The position numbers and the translations under genes were made by a program. From NCBI GenBank assembly GCA_904066235.2, contig CAJFCV020000001.1:3596001-3660000 (forward strand): DNA of 64,000 bases, written 5' to 3'. Positions 9,948 through 22,263 of this stretch are shown piece after piece. The notes beneath the pieces are model-generated. The model ran no database searches. It had not been told where the DNA came from and worked only from the letters and a program-made list of their open reading frames with translations. Each line of letters begins with the position of its first letter. Position 1 is the first letter of the stretch. Source of the stretch: Bursaphelenchus xylophilus (Eukaryota; Nematoda; Chromadorea; Rhabditida; Aphelenchoididae).

Positions 9948-12900
9948 ATGAGAGTGTTACTGCTTCTGCTCCTTGCTACAGCGGTCTGCTGTAACAATGT
10001 TTATGATCAGGAAATGGAGTGGAATTCGGAAGAGATTTGGAGGAGTAAGTGGGACCGTAAAGCGCAGATCTTGTTACTGATTTTCATGGCTAAAGCCAGG
10101 CCTATCCTTTCAGTCGATGCCTCGTTTGAAAGGCTTTTTTTCAGTCGAGGCATCGAATGCTGGTATCCTGAGATGTGGGCTCGATTAGGTTCGACTGTAT
10201 CCAATAAGATAAACACTACTTTTTCGAGTTTCTAATAAGTCTGTCGGGAAAATAATAAGCGCAATTGCTGCATCTATGAACTGAAGATCAATGTGATTTC
10301 GCCACAATTCATTTCCTTGGGGACGATGCGATTTTTGAGCGTATTCTCCCAGAGTAGTATTTTTTTGGAACAGTCAAATTTCAGAGTTACAAAAAGACCC
10401 AACTCAGGCCTTCTTTACCAGCCCTTTCAAGCGCTCTCGGACCAACCTTAAGCGCCGAACCAACGACCGTTTACCCAGAGAGGTTGTTGTTCATTCATAT
10501 GACCTCCGATTTGAACCCTTTTTCGACTTCGATGGCTTCTTTTACAACAGAGGTGAGCATTGTGCCATTTCGTGTGCCAAAAAGCCTGCTTTGCTTTTTG
10601 TTTTGGATTAGGGCTAAATTATGTACTTTAATTTGATCCAAATATGGCAAATGATATATCGAACGAAAGCTTGAGTTCTCGACTACAAAACGGTTTAATA
10701 TTGCAAAATTTTATTGTCGTTTACCTTTTCTATAGACTTTGGAAACTGCCCCTCTCAAAAACGACATTAAGTGTTGGACAACCTAATATTTTAGCTCTAC
10801 GCAACACATTCAACGGTGAGGTTTCCATTTCCTTCTCCGTCCTAAAGCCTACAAGTCGAATAGAGCTTGCGTCGGCGGTTTGGATTCGATTAGTCTCACT
10901 GGAATCCGAATCAGGCCTGCTGAAAGTCGTGAGAGTCAACAGCGCCCCGCAGAATCACCTGATAATCCATTCGGCAGTTAGTTTGGACGTTGACAAAAAT
11001 TACACGTTGAACTTGAAGTACTCTGGAAAAATCAGCACCGGACAGAATGGGGGGCTGTTTTCGTATGTATACGAAAACCCGGAGAACCGGAGAACGTAAG
11101 AAATGAAATCGTTATAGAATCGCAAGGGAAGTACCCCAAGTGCGACGCTCAGATTTTGATGAAACTTGGCACAAATTTAGAATAATTGTTTCTAAACTAT
11201 ATGCGAGAATCCTAGCACGCGCTATGCGGAAACAACCAAGATTTTTAAATCGAAAGTTGGCGAAAATTTGACACTTTTTGCCGAATTTCGGCACAAAAAG
11301 TTTCATGCCTATTTCTACCATAGAGAGTAATGTTTCCACAAAAAATCAATTTTTTCCGCAAGAAACTGGCAAAGTTATGGCCAAAAAGCGTTTTTCTATC
11401 TGACCGCTCTCCGCCTTTAGCGTACTCTCTCGGCGGCAAAGGTCGTGCAATATATCGGCGGCGCTTGCAAAGCGCGGGCTAAGACTTTCAGGAATTGATA
11501 CTTAGTTCATGATCGACGTGTGTGCAAAATTTAAGGAAAATCTGAGCGTCGCACTTGGGGTAATTCCCTTGTAAGAATATAGCCATCCTTTGTAAATTGT
11601 TAAAAACTGCACGCTGCGAGTTTTGGCAAAAGTTGTGAATGTTTATTTTTACCATGGAGAGCAATCGTTCTCCAAAAAAAAAAAAAAGAAAAGAAAAAAA
11701 AAACCCGGCTCAAAATTGGCAAAAATATGGCCAAAAACAATGAAGCCTTGCTGTAACAAATACGTTTTTTCTTCCCTTGTTGTTGAGATTATGTAATTTG
11801 TCTAAACATACCATCAGTTTCGCCTGGGTTTGTTTAATTAGTTAATTCATTTAGTTCTTTGGTTGCAACCCAGTTTGAGACCGTCCACGCCAGACAAGCC
11901 TTCCCCTGTTTCGACGACCCGAGCTTCAAAGCCACCTTCTCCATCTCAGTTATCCATCCAAGAGCTGCGCAAGCCTACAGCAATGAGGAAGTTGAGGAAA
12001 GCCGGGACTACGAGTAAGTGAAAACACTTCAAAATTTTTCGCTCCTTGCAGTAATCAGCGAACACTTACACGGTTCAAAACAACTGCCAGAATGTCGTCG
12101 TACTTGGTAGCGTTTGCCGTGGGAGACTTTGCCAAGTCGAAAGCGGTTTCAAAAAGCGGAGTTGAGGTAATAAATGGATGCCAAACATGATCTATATCTT
12201 TTGTCAGATCAGAGCAATTGCTATCCGCAACCGCAAGGATTTCATCAACAACACCGTCGTACACGCAGCTAGATGCGTTGACGAAATGGAGAAGCTTTTG
12301 GAAGTCGGCTGTCCCATAAAAAAGCTCGGTTTGTTCTCGAACAGTAATGTGTTATTAGGGTGTCCAATCTTGTGTATTTTTGGGTCGTCGACTTGTGCGA
12401 ACTCTTGCCAGCTTTGAGGCGCATTACGAGATATGTTGAACATACGGGTTTGAAGCTCAGAAAATGCTCTTTTAAACCATGTAGAGCAAGGCTGTAAAAA
12501 GTCCACCTGCTACCCGCCCTACCCCAATGTTTGTACTAGAGATTAAAAAAAATTTTTGCTTGCTGATTTTCCATGATATTGCAGACTTCCTAGACCCGGT
12601 CGAATTCAGCGCCGGAGCGATGGAAAATTTTGGGTTGATCATGATTGAAGGCGGGATTACCGAGCACTTGGGCCGCACAATCTCTGAAGAGGCGCTGCAA
12701 CAAAGATATCTATGCCATGAGACTGCTCATCAATGGTAACTCTAACGACAACTTTCCTCGCTTTTTTAATATAAAGGCCCCTATGTTTGGGCCAGTAGAT
12801 ATCATATATTGTGATCCAATTGACTTGCTTTCTTCAGGTTTGGAGACATGGTCACTGCCGATCGATGGGGTTTGGAATTTCTACACGAAGCATTTGCCGA

Positions 12901-14987
12901 GTTCTTTGAAATCGAGACTCTCTCAAAAATTGAGGAGTTCAGGCCCCTTGCGGTATGTTTCTAGATGTATTATATTTAATAAAGCTTCGGAAAAAAATAA
13001 GTCATAGTTGATTTAGGAAGCTGCTAAAATCAAAGCCATGAAAAAGGCCGTTGAAACCTACGTCTGGGCAGCTCACCCAGTCGTCGCTGACACCAGTAAC
13101 TTTGACGGTCTGTAATATTCTTCCGAGAATACGAAATCTTTCCAGATATAACTTACAACGCCGCAGGTGGATTTCTTCGAACCATTTTTCATGTTTTGGG
13201 AGGAGATGTGTTCTACAAAGCGTTGAAAATCTATCTAACAGAGAACGCGTTCGGTAATGCGGGCTTGGGAACGCTACTGCAGAGCTTTGTCAAGGTGAGC
13301 TCAAAATTAGTTTGTCGGGAAAATAATGAGCATAATGTCGCTGCGCCGATCGCGTCGCTGAAGTGAAATGCAATTTCATTTTGCCGCGATATCATTCATT
13401 TTTTTTTGATGGCGATGCGATTCTCGATGCGAAAGAGTGCTCATTATTTTCCCGACAGACTGTTATATACCGATAATTACTTTGTTTTGAAGGCACGTGG
13501 CAACGATTCCATTTGCGGCCCAATAACTTTTACCGCATGGGCCAACGAGCACTTTCTCCGAGCCGGAGTTCCCACCGTTCATATCGATCTTATTGATGGC
13601 CAGTTCGCTATAAATCAGAGTCATCCCACCGGCCTCCAATGGGCTGTTCCAATTTTTATCTTGGATCTAAATACTCACATGGAGCATATTCTTTGGCTGC
13701 AAAATGATGGCCATCTTTGTTCTGCAGAAAACTTTACATTAGATCCCGAAAGAGACTATATTTTCAACAGCGAAGCAAAGGGATTTGCCTTCTACAATAT
13801 CAGCGATATCTTGTTGCTGAAATCGATTGAGAACCCTGAAGTTTACGATCTCTCCGTTAGCAACTTACAGCATCTTCTACAGCATCTACAGAAGCCACTA
13901 GGACCGGAAGGAGTGGGCAGTTTGGTTTACCTATTTACAAGAAGGAACAATGGAAATGTCAGCTTTTCGCTTCTTCAATTCTTGCCTAAGGACCATAAAG
14001 TAAGCTGTTTTCCTAAAAAGGATTCCAAACCTCTGTATAATGTATGTTCTATTAGCTTTTTGCGAATCGGATTGAATAATATCCGGCGCTAAAGTCAAGT
14101 GCCCAAAACGGCCTCCGCCGATAAAAAAAGTCTCCGCCGAGGCCTCGGAAATGTATGAAACATTCGCCTACCCACCGTGACTAAGAGATTATACATATCT
14201 TGCCAGGTGTGACAGCCCTAATTTTACCCATAGTAAAGATGTCTGGAATTTACTACGACATGTAATTTTCAAAAAAAGACGTCAAATGTCTCCGCCGAAA
14301 AATGGTCTCTCCGCTAAGTCGAGAAAAAATTCTTTTGCATATTCTGAAAACTCTCGCCTTTGAATTTTAAAAACAGTTTATACTTCCTCGCTAGCTGCAC
14401 ACAGCACAAAGATATGGGCCAAAAGTTTTCACAATATTTTTTGAAGGACTCTGTATAACGGAACCTTTCTATGACAAATTTATTTCCTCCTCTGTAGCGA
14501 CTTGTTGTAGACCACTGTAATCTCCATTTCAGCTGTATAAAGATGCTATCCAAATCATTAGCGACAACTTTAGCTACAAACCAACGCCCGAGAACAGGTA
14601 AGCAACGAATGTTGCAAGGCCACATTTTAGACTTCTTGGAGAAACGTTCTTCGAGGCAGCGGTAAACCTCAATATCTCCAGCGCCACACAAAAGGCCAGA
14701 GAACTTTTTGAAGAATTCGTAGAGAACTGTGCTCCGGAGAAGGAAATTGTCGAGTGTACAAAGTGGGTGTCGTGACCGCCACATATTTTTATTTGAAAGA
14801 TGAACTTCGATTTTAGGGCTATAATTTCGATTTTAGGACACCACCGGAATGGCGCCGAGCAGTTTATATTCAAGGAGCCGGAGGAGATACTGGAAGGACG
14901 TTTACCGCAGAGTATGCTAGGCGACTTGAACGACACCCATGGCGGTACTACATGACTCGCGAAATTCGGAGATTACAAAACTTGTAA
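9948..14987 (+). CDS. M1-family zinc aminopeptidase, copy 2 (complete, 773 aa)
   Basis: Exons: 9948-10044, 10385-10552, 10795-11095, 11855-12013, 12052-12166, 12208-12328, 12585-12735, 12838-12952, 13017-13107, 13146-13294, 13493-13999, 14533-14597, 14631-14762, 14837-14987; all phases close. The ATG at 9948 was chosen because it starts a signal peptide (MRVLLLLLLATAVCC), implying secretion or a type II surface form. Motifs: LPREVVVHSYDLRFEP at the start of the M1 saddle domain, ARQAFPCFDDP, GAMEN, HETAHQW, then HEAFA 18 residues on as third zinc ligand, and ITYNAAGG with the catalytic-type Tyr. The C-terminal domain is short, ending shortly after PPEWRRAVYIQG. Catalytic ligands are intact, so it is probably active. 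The intron at 14598-14630 is only 33 nt. Repeats C5, B2 and B3 lie in introns. It is a tandem duplicate of the gene ending at 4932. Confidence 0.95.
10233..10366. mobile_element. B3: degenerate family B MITE
   Basis: Left end AGTCTGTCGGGAAAATAATA is clear; the rest has decayed and the right end is eroded (GCGTATTCTCCC). Lies in the first intron of aminopeptidase copy 2. Confidence 0.65.
11122..11572. mobile_element. C5: full-length family C element
   Basis: GCAAGGGAAGTACCCCAAGT at the left and GGGGTAATTCCCTTGT at the right. About 450 bp, in the intron 11096-11854 of aminopeptidase copy 2. Confidence 0.82.
13309..13464. mobile_element. B2: family B MITE
   Basis: From AGTTTGTCGGGAAAATAATG to TTATTTTCCCGACAGACTG. 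Lies in an intron, ending about 28 nt before the acceptor of the exon at 13493. Confidence 0.82.
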
Positions 14988-15372
14988 TGGCTTTAGTATG
15001 TCTATAAATACAGACAGGTATTTGCAGGTCGAATGGCAAAAAAATAATCAAATAATTTACAAAAAATTGTACAAAGATATACTCTTGCTCAAAATTGCCT
15101 TTTGAGACCTTAGGCAGTCTGTTTAACGACAATATTTTTTGTGAATAAACTGCACTTTACAGTATCAAGAAGCAAAGTTTCCTCGGAAAAGCAATGCTCT
15201 CCTAGCGAAATTCTCATATCAGCAGAATTGCTAGAATTAGTTTTTGTCTGCACACTCTTCGCCTTTTGCGGACTCTCATTGTCGGCAAGGTTTGTTAAAT
15301 ATCTCACTGCAAGATTTAAAGGAAATCTGAGCGTCGCGCTCCGAGTTGTTGAATTTTAATCACATTCCTCAC
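14988..15372. other. Intergenic spacer
   Basis: Downstream of aminopeptidase copy 2. Only a family C fragment at about 15316-15350 (GGAAATCTGAGCGTCGCGCT) is recognised. Confidence 0.55.
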
Positions 15373-16171
15373 CAGAGATTGCCACGGCGAAAATTTCAGC
15401 TCCGTCTCTTAGCTCCCAGAGCCGGAGCCGAAGCAAAACTTGCAGCTCCGGCTCCCGTTTAAAATTTAAAAAGGTCTCCGGCTCCGGCACCGGCTCTCGT
15501 GCAAAAATGAAAAAGAAAATATTTTTCCAAAAATAAAAGTTATTAGTGCCAGAGATGACACAAAAAAGTTTTTGAGCCATCGTAAGTACAAAACCCATCC
15601 TTCCCAGTATTTTTCAAGCAATTGGTTTCACAAGATCACGAAATTTTTACTTTTCTGAACGCTGAGAAGCCTGACTCCGACTTCGGGCTTGGGAGCCGCT
15701 CAGAGCCGGAGCCGGCTCTGGAGCAGAGATTGCCATGGTCAAAATGTCGGCTCCGGCTCTTAGCTCCCAGAGCCGGAGCCGAGGCCAAATTTGCAGCTCC
15801 GGCTCCGGCTCTTGGCTCCGTGCAAAATTTAAAAAGGGCTCCGGCTCCGAATCCCGGCTCCTATGCAAAATATTTTTTTAAAAATGTTTTTCCAAAAATA
15901 AAAGTTATTAGTGCCAGAGATCATACAGCCAACGTTTCTGCAGTCAAGTCACATCCTCCGCAGTGTTTTTCAAGCAATTTGGTTTAACAAGATCACGAAA
16001 TTTTTACTTTTCTGACCGCTGGGAAGCCTGGCTCCGACTTTGGGCTCGGGAGCCGGAGCCGACCCCAAAATTTCCGGCTCCGGCTCTGGCTCCGAGCCGG
16101 GAGCCAGAGCCGCTCAGAGCCGGAGCTCCGGAGCCGTGGCAATCTCTGCTCCGGAGCCGTGGCAATCTCTG
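15373..16171. mobile_element. G2/G3: composite hAT-like GGAGCC element
   Basis: Outer ends CAGAGATTGCC and GGCAATCTCTG, flanked by near-identical 8-mers TTCCTCAC (15365-15372) and TTCTTCAC (16172-16179). Internally at least two G units adjoin (second CAGAGATTG near 15725, extra GGCAATCTCTG near 16148), so one G copy probably inserted into another. Long GGCTCC runs and no coding capacity. Confidence 0.78.
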
Positions 16172-16179
16172 TTCTTCAC

Positions 16180-16883
16180 TAGCTCACCAACTTTTACTAC
16201 AGACCCTGCAGAATCCCTTGTGATTGGGCCCAGCACCCGACCAGATTGCGCAATCCCCACCTGTTTGAATTTGTCGGAACATGCGCACTACCGGTCATTA
16301 TATAAGACCGAGTTCTCCAAACAACATTTTCCCTCCGACCCCTCCGGGCTTGGGTGTATTTGGGGAGTTGCCATGGCGATCTCCCCATTCCTTTCGTATT
16401 TCGCGTCCCCTACGAATAAATTTTCTGCGGCCGCCTTTTTGCCCAAGCTCGACCATAATTTTGTATTTGCGATTGGGAATTTGGCCCATGCATTTGTGGC
16501 CAGACTTTCGGAATAGAATATATGGGGATTGAGCGGGATATTCAACAAGTTATATGGGTAGTGACAGAGTCTGAACGGCACTTTCAGACAAGATAAATCT
16601 GAAAATGAAGTTTTTGTCGCTGTTTTTCGAGATTCAAGTCGAATTCCAAACAAAAATCGTCATTATTCCAATGGGATTTTCTTGATGGCGTCATAAAATT
16701 GTTTAGAAAGTAAGCTATGGCATTAATTTGCACTTTTCAGACGTCTCTTTTGCAGAAAAAAACGTCTTTTTGAGCACCCTCTCCCTAGAAATAATTGGTC
16801 GTTTCCAGGAGATGTTTGTCCTGGAATTTTGACCCGCATGTGTACGCAACAAGTAGGATTAGTGCTTCTGATGAATAACATGA
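16180..16883. other. Gene-free stretch with open but unrecognised frames
   Basis: About 16190-16530 is GC-richer than its surroundings and open in several frames at once, but no splice structure or family motif is convincing. Possibly an old element remnant. Confidence 0.35.
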
Positions 16884-17060
16884 TACTAGCCCGTTCGCAA
16901 AGTCGCTGGAGTGATTTTGGTGACATTTACAGTGCGAAAAAATCAAGGTGTGAGCGGCAGTTCAAAAAAAAAGTCAATTGCACAGTGCAAAAAAAAACTG
17001 TTGTTTTCTCACAGTGCATGTCGTAGAAATCACTCTAGCGATGTTAGGAACGGACTAGTA
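16884..17060. mobile_element. F1: inverted-repeat element, family F
   Basis: Left end TACTAGCCCGTTCGCAAAGT, right end CGATGTTAGGAACGGACTAG then TA. Inner CAGTGCG...GCACAGTGC motifs also mirror. About 177 bp. Confidence 0.7.
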
Positions 17061-18301
17061 TTCACAGATTTTCCTGTAAACTCTTGAATTTATGAATTCA
17101 AAGTTTTTAAGTGACCCTGGTAAAAGTAGCAAAGAAAAAATGTCATCAACTGCCAATATTTCGACTTTTTTTGCCCTTTTCAGAATAAAGGCTTGCTTGT
17201 CATCGCCAAGCGATAAATCACGATATATCTGCATTGAAAAAGCTTAATTTAATCGCCTGCCAAACGTCCTATAAAAGAAGACTTTTTTCTCTGACCGTCT
17301 CTCCTCATTTGTCATAGTCTCTCATTTGCAAAGATTGCTGGATATCTCAGCTCTCCCTGCAAGGATCTAGCTGATAGTTTGAGGGAATAATATACTTACT
17401 AGATAGATTGTGTAGGCAGAATTAGAAGAGAGTCTTCAGCTTCTGTTTTTGAGAACTTGCAAGTCTCATTTTTTCCAGTTCTTGGTCGGTTTTCTCCAAA
17501 AAATCCAAGGAAATTTGTTCCATCAGTAACATACGGGCAAACACTTATAGAAAGTTTACAAACAAAGAAAGTAATTTGCATTTTCATGCCGTTGTAATGC
17601 AAAAAAAAACTATTCTTTTCTGTTTTCTGACTTGTACTTTACTTTTCTCTTTGTCGCCCCTTTTTCTTAGAATACGGCCACAATCTTCTGACATTGTGAC
17701 AAGCATAATTACAGCCCTTAAGCTTCACAACAACCACAAAATCTTGTCCTATGCTTTGATTTTTAATTTCCGCAAGATTTTGAAATCTTGGCACACCTCG
17801 CGGATTAAGTTTTTTCCCCAAGATTACACACGGGATTTAGCATTCGAGGGCCTGTTAAGGTGTTATTCATTAGGCCCCACGTCCGAGGTCCTCACAATTT
17901 CCTGGAATTCCTTTTCATTTTCGGCGCAGGCGCCCCATAAATGGGCCGAAAGTATGTCCCGAAAGAGGGTCGTTACAGCTCCGGGGCACCAAAGTGCAAG
18001 CCGGTACCTGGCTTTTATTATATTCCTTTTCTTCGGAGGGACAACTCGAGGGGGATGAATGAATATTTTGGAATGATGCGGGAGTTGGAGTCGTTGAATC
18101 TCCAAGTGAAATGGCTCAAATTAGAGAGTGTATTTTTAAAGGGCTGGTAAATAGGTTTTTCTGTAATTGATTTATCGAATAAGAGAGTATGTGGTGATGT
18201 TTTATAATGCTGTTTTGGAGGTCTTGCGTGACAAACTTAAAGGAACAATCAACGCTGCATCTGAGGAGCTTCCCAAATTACTATGCATACTAGGCGGGCG
18301 C
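17061..18301. other. Gene-free; fragmentary coding-like block at about 17820-18150
   Basis: About 17820-18150 is GC-richer and open on both strands, but has no start context, acceptor or family motif that I trust. The rest is AT-rich without recognised features. Confidence 0.35.
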
Positions 18302-18600
18302 ACACTTCCGGGCAACCACTTTGCGGGCAACTAGTTTGCGGGCAAATTTTTTGCGGGCAGCCGACATTTGCGGGCAGCCGACATTTGCGGGCAACCGGCG
18401 CTTGAGGATAACAAGGTGGAGGTGGAAAAATTACTGCAATATTTTGGAAGTTTTCCGACATTTGCGGGCAAGCAATACTTGCGGGAGGCCGACATTTGCG
18501 GGCAACAGTTCCAAAAGTACCAATACAGCCTGTGTCATTGTTTTTTTCTGTTGCCCGCAAATGTCGGCTGCCCGCAAGTGTCGGCTGCCCGCAAATGTCG
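18302..18600. mobile_element. D1: inverted-repeat element of TTGCGGGCA repeats
   Basis: The left part repeats TTGCGGGCAACC/TTGCGGGCAGCC several times; the right part carries the complement (GGCTGCCCGCAAATGTCG). The middle reads AAGGTGGAGGTGGAAAAATT. About 300 bp, non-coding. Confidence 0.78.
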
Positions 18601-18602
18601 TC

Positions 18603-19254
18603 TATGTTCAAAATTTAAAGAAAATCTGAACGTTGCACTTGGAGCACTTTACTATGTATAGTATAAATATTAGTCAAGCCTCAAAAAACAGGAGAAATCA
18701 AGTAATGGATCAGGCAAGCCATATAGAAAAAATCTGCAAAGCTTGTGTGTTCCTCTGCAAACTTGTGTTATCATCGTTTCTGGATGATGACAGACTCCAC
18801 TTGATTCCCGGCTTTCGGTCCCTCTTTTCCCAATTTGTTGATTATCCCTTTGAAGAGGGCATTCTATACGAATGCTAATGTATAATCACGTAAACCAAAG
18901 CAAGGTTGATGCACCACAGTTCTTGTTGTTTCCGTTGCTCATTTGGATAATGATTGCTCAAATGCTATAAGTGCATGTCATCCGTACGAAGAGGATTTGC
19001 ACATGTAACCCTCTTTCACCAAAAATAGTGACTACTGTAGGGATCTTCATCCGATTTATTTGGTTTCGTTAAGTCATCAGAGTAATGGATGGTGGGGTTA
19101 GGGGATACAAATGATTGCAAGCGGACCTAATGGGACCTTTCTGAGCCTCAAGACTTCAGAAGATATTGCTCTTTCGGAGATGTCTTGTTTACAGATATAG
19201 TATTGCAATATCAATATATTGTGATATAAACCAAAATTGGAGTTCTGGCTTGCA
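18603..19254. other. Family C fragment then gene-free DNA
   Basis: A C right-end fragment lies at 18603-18650 (AAAATCTGAACGTTGCACTT). Nothing recognised in the remainder. Confidence 0.45.
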
Positions 19255-19625
19255 GGGGATGTAGTCCAAATACGATCTTTGATGAACCTGGCACAAATAT
19301 AGTTTAATTTTTTCTAACAATAACACAATAAGACATATGAGGCTGCGTTTTGCAGAAGTGTTGGAGATTTTTATGGCAAAAATGGGCAAAAAATGTGACA
19401 TTTTTTATGAATTTTGTCCCGAAATGTTTCATACCAGCTTTCGCAACAGAGACTAATGTTTCTCAGCCTTTGTTGTGTACTCTCCGCTTCTCGCTTACTC
19501 TCTCCGTCGCAAAGCTAGTTCAATATGGCGGTTGCCCTGAAAAGCGCGGGCCAAAACTTTCAAGAATTGCAGGCGACGACCTACCTGTGTACAGAGCTTA
19601 CAAAAAATCTGAGCGTCACTCTTGT
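19255..19625. mobile_element. C10: degenerate family C element
   Basis: Shows the family C order: GATGAACCTGGCACAAATAT near the left, a TTTCGCAACAGAGACTAATG core, then AAAAATCTGAGCGTCACTC at the right. Ends are eroded. Confidence 0.55.
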
Positions 19626-20133
19626 ATCGCCACAAAGAAAAAAAATCTTATGTTAGTGATCTTCGTGACGCCTTTTCCCTCTCTAATGATTCTCTATACA
19701 TTTGCGTACTCTCTTGTCGACAAAAAATTATTTGATACGATATGTTATAGGCATAACTGCGCGTAAGAATTTAAATTTATGCGTTCTGGGAATTGATAAT
19801 TGGCTCACGCTTAACATGTGGGAAGAATTTGACTCCTGCACTTGGAGCATGTGGCTTGCTTGGTGAGCTTGCACTAAACTGACATAAAGTTTATTTTTCA
19901 CAACTTCAGAGCTGCCCTTGTATTATACTTTTTTGATCATTACATAGACTCTTATTTGTTTGTTACAAATTTTTAATTCACAATGAAGTCTCTGTACTGT
20001 TGTAAAAGCCTGTGTAACAGCTTCAGAGGCCCCTAGAGTAAATTTTAGGCAAAAATGACTCTCTGTAAAAAGGATCCCTTCTATAACAAAAAAATTTTTT
20101 TGTTACTTTTTTCTTGCAATGAGTTGTAGATAC

Positions 20134-20288
20134 TATCAGTCTGACGGGAAAATAATGAGCACTCTGTTCCATCAAAAATCGTATCGCCGCCGAGAAAAGT
20201 ATCGCAGAGTGAATCAAATTGCTTTTCGCTTCAGCGACGCGATTGGCGCAGCGACATTGTGCTCATTATCTTCCCGACAGAATAATAG
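20134..20288. mobile_element. B4: family B MITE
   Basis: TATCAGTCTGACGGGAAAAT to CATTATCTTCCCGACAGA. Standard interior with ATCGCCGCCGAGAAAAGTAT. Confidence 0.8.
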
Positions 20289-20374
20289 TCAAAGTCGAGT
20301 TTTCTTTGCCCTGAGCAATTTATTGCTTTGTGCAGGGTGCCAGATGACTTTTTTGGACTGTCGCTCGTATCCTT

Positions 20375-20437
20375 ACCTTTTTTGCACAATGCAAACGCCC
20401 GAAATCGCTCTAGCAGCTCCGCGAACGGACCAGTACT
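20375..20437. mobile_element. F2: family F fragment
   Basis: Right end CGAACGGACCAGTACTG preceded by AATCGCTCTAGCAGCTCCG, matching the right half of F1. The left end was not located. Confidence 0.4.
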
Positions 20438-21052
20438 GAGGTTTTACTGTTTTTTCCTATTTTTTTTAAATGTAATACGTTCTTTTACTCGACACGCATG
20501 CTCTCCTAAACTCTCTTCAGACTCACGAAAACACCTTCAAAATTAATTAAATTGCAATTTTCCTTCATTCAGCTCGAACCACAACTACTAAATCTTTTGA
20601 GAGCCCTAGCGTTGTTATTACTTTACACTACTACTTTTCACACCTTTTCCTGTAACACGCCTTTCAAACAATCTTCGGTGGTGTTTCCGCCCGCTTTCCT
20701 CAATCGCCTGCCCTCGTGCGAAACATGTCTACAAATGATATAACAAAAATTACTTTCCACCCGAGTGCACTCCGTAACATACATGGCTTCCTTGCCCTCA
20801 GGGCCGTTCGCTTTTCAATCCGTTCGCAACGAAGCCATAGGCGGTTTTGTTTAGAATTAGAGGCAAGGGGATTTGGGTAGACAAATGATGTTATTGTAAG
20901 GACTTTATTAGTTTGTTTGGAATGGATGGGATCATTGGCAATTTGTTGTATAGATTATATAAATTTAGAGGGATTCCCTGAGGGCATTTTAGGGGGGTCT
21001 TGGTTTTTTAGGTGCAATTTTTTTGCGTGTTTTGCAGATTTGAGAAAAAAGT
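20438..21052. other. Gene-free AT-rich DNA
   Basis: No recognisable exon, repeat or RNA gene. Confidence 0.45.
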
Positions 21053-21209
21053 ACAGTTTGTCGGGAAAATAATGAGCACTCTGTTGCATCGCAAATGGCA
21101 TCGCCGCCGGGAAATATAAATTGTCTCGCGGTAAAATCGACTTTCTTTTCACTTTAGCGACACAATCGGTGCAGCGACATTATTCTCATTATTTTCCCGA
21201 CAGACTGAA
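21053..21209. mobile_element. B5: family B MITE
   Basis: CAGTTTGTCGGGAAAATAAT to CATTATTTTCCCGACAGACT. Full length; A3 lies 19 bp downstream. Confidence 0.82.
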
Positions 21210-21227
21210 TATCTCATTGCGGCTGTG

Positions 21228-21474
21228 CAGTGGCGGACCTGACCCAGTGGCAAAAAACGTACCATTTTGTGTCCGGGAAGCATTAAAAAATACAGCAGAA
21301 TACCTCCCTCTCCAAGTGAACAAACTCCATATTCAAAAGCCCGCTCGCTATTTTTGTGAGGGCCCTTCAAAACGGAGTTTTTTTTTAGTTGGAGAGGGAG
21401 GCATTTTTTGATTTTTTGCTACTTCCCGGATGCAAAATGGTACGTTTTTAGCCACTGGATCAGGTCCGTCACTG
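21228..21474. mobile_element. A3: full-length family A MITE
   Basis: CAGTGGCGGACCTGACCCAG to CAGGTCCGTCACTG, followed by TA. About 247 bp; each half is the inverted copy of the other. Confidence 0.88.
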
Positions 21475-22263
21475 TACTTGTAAATGGCGAGCTAAAATGT
21501 TTTGCAATGGATATTACAAAAAAGTGTAGACTTTCCAATCTAGGGAATGTCGTTAGAAAAAATTTTTTACACTTGTACTATTGTCTCACGATCTTAAAGA
21601 ATTCAATTTTCCTAATGTAACTGCAACAAAATTAATGCTAAATTTTCCGGCTCAGCTCCACCTCTCTTTCACCACTTTATTCCCCGAAAACACTCTAAAT
21701 TTGCATATTTCTCCCCGCGGCGAAAAAATATTCCACGGTTGCTATGAACACCGCTTATTTTCGGCGCACGAGGGCCGTAAATAGTCTTTGAAACACCGAA
21801 ATTTCCTCATCCATATTGTTTTTCGACCATTTTTTGGCGTTTTCACAAGACTCATCCTCAAAGGTTGCTTGCTGATGATGTTTCATGACTTTAGATGTCT
21901 TGCAAGGTCAAGTATAATATAAAAAAAGATATTTTTTTGTCGTTTAGTAATTCTGATGAAATTTTTAAAATGGAGCCATTGACTAAATACATGTATAGAT
22001 GAGGGTGAATTGTACTATTGCACTTTTGTTTATTTAATTACCTTGTTTTAGGCCATATGACCTTCTTGTACTTGGTTTCTATACCAACTACAGTTTGGTT
22101 GGAGAAAATTGGGTTAACTTTTCTGGAGGAATTTTAATGATTAGAAATTGGATAAAAATTACAGGTTTTTTTTTGAATGTCAAATATCAGAATTAAACGT
22201 TCTAGGTTATAGCCGATAAAGGAAGCGCCTCAAATGTGAAGCTCAGATTTTCTTTAAGCTTTG
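21475..22263. other. Gene-free AT-rich DNA
   Basis: No recognisable feature apart from short low-complexity runs. Confidence 0.45.

Noticed and set aside
16197..16653. Overlapping long frames on both strands
   Set aside because: Several frames are open at once from base composition and none shows motifs or splice context.
18302..18600. CRISPR-like array of TTGCGGGCA repeats
   Set aside because: Units are irregular and inverted towards the centre, in a eukaryotic genome. It is an inverted-repeat element seen again at 23521-23912.
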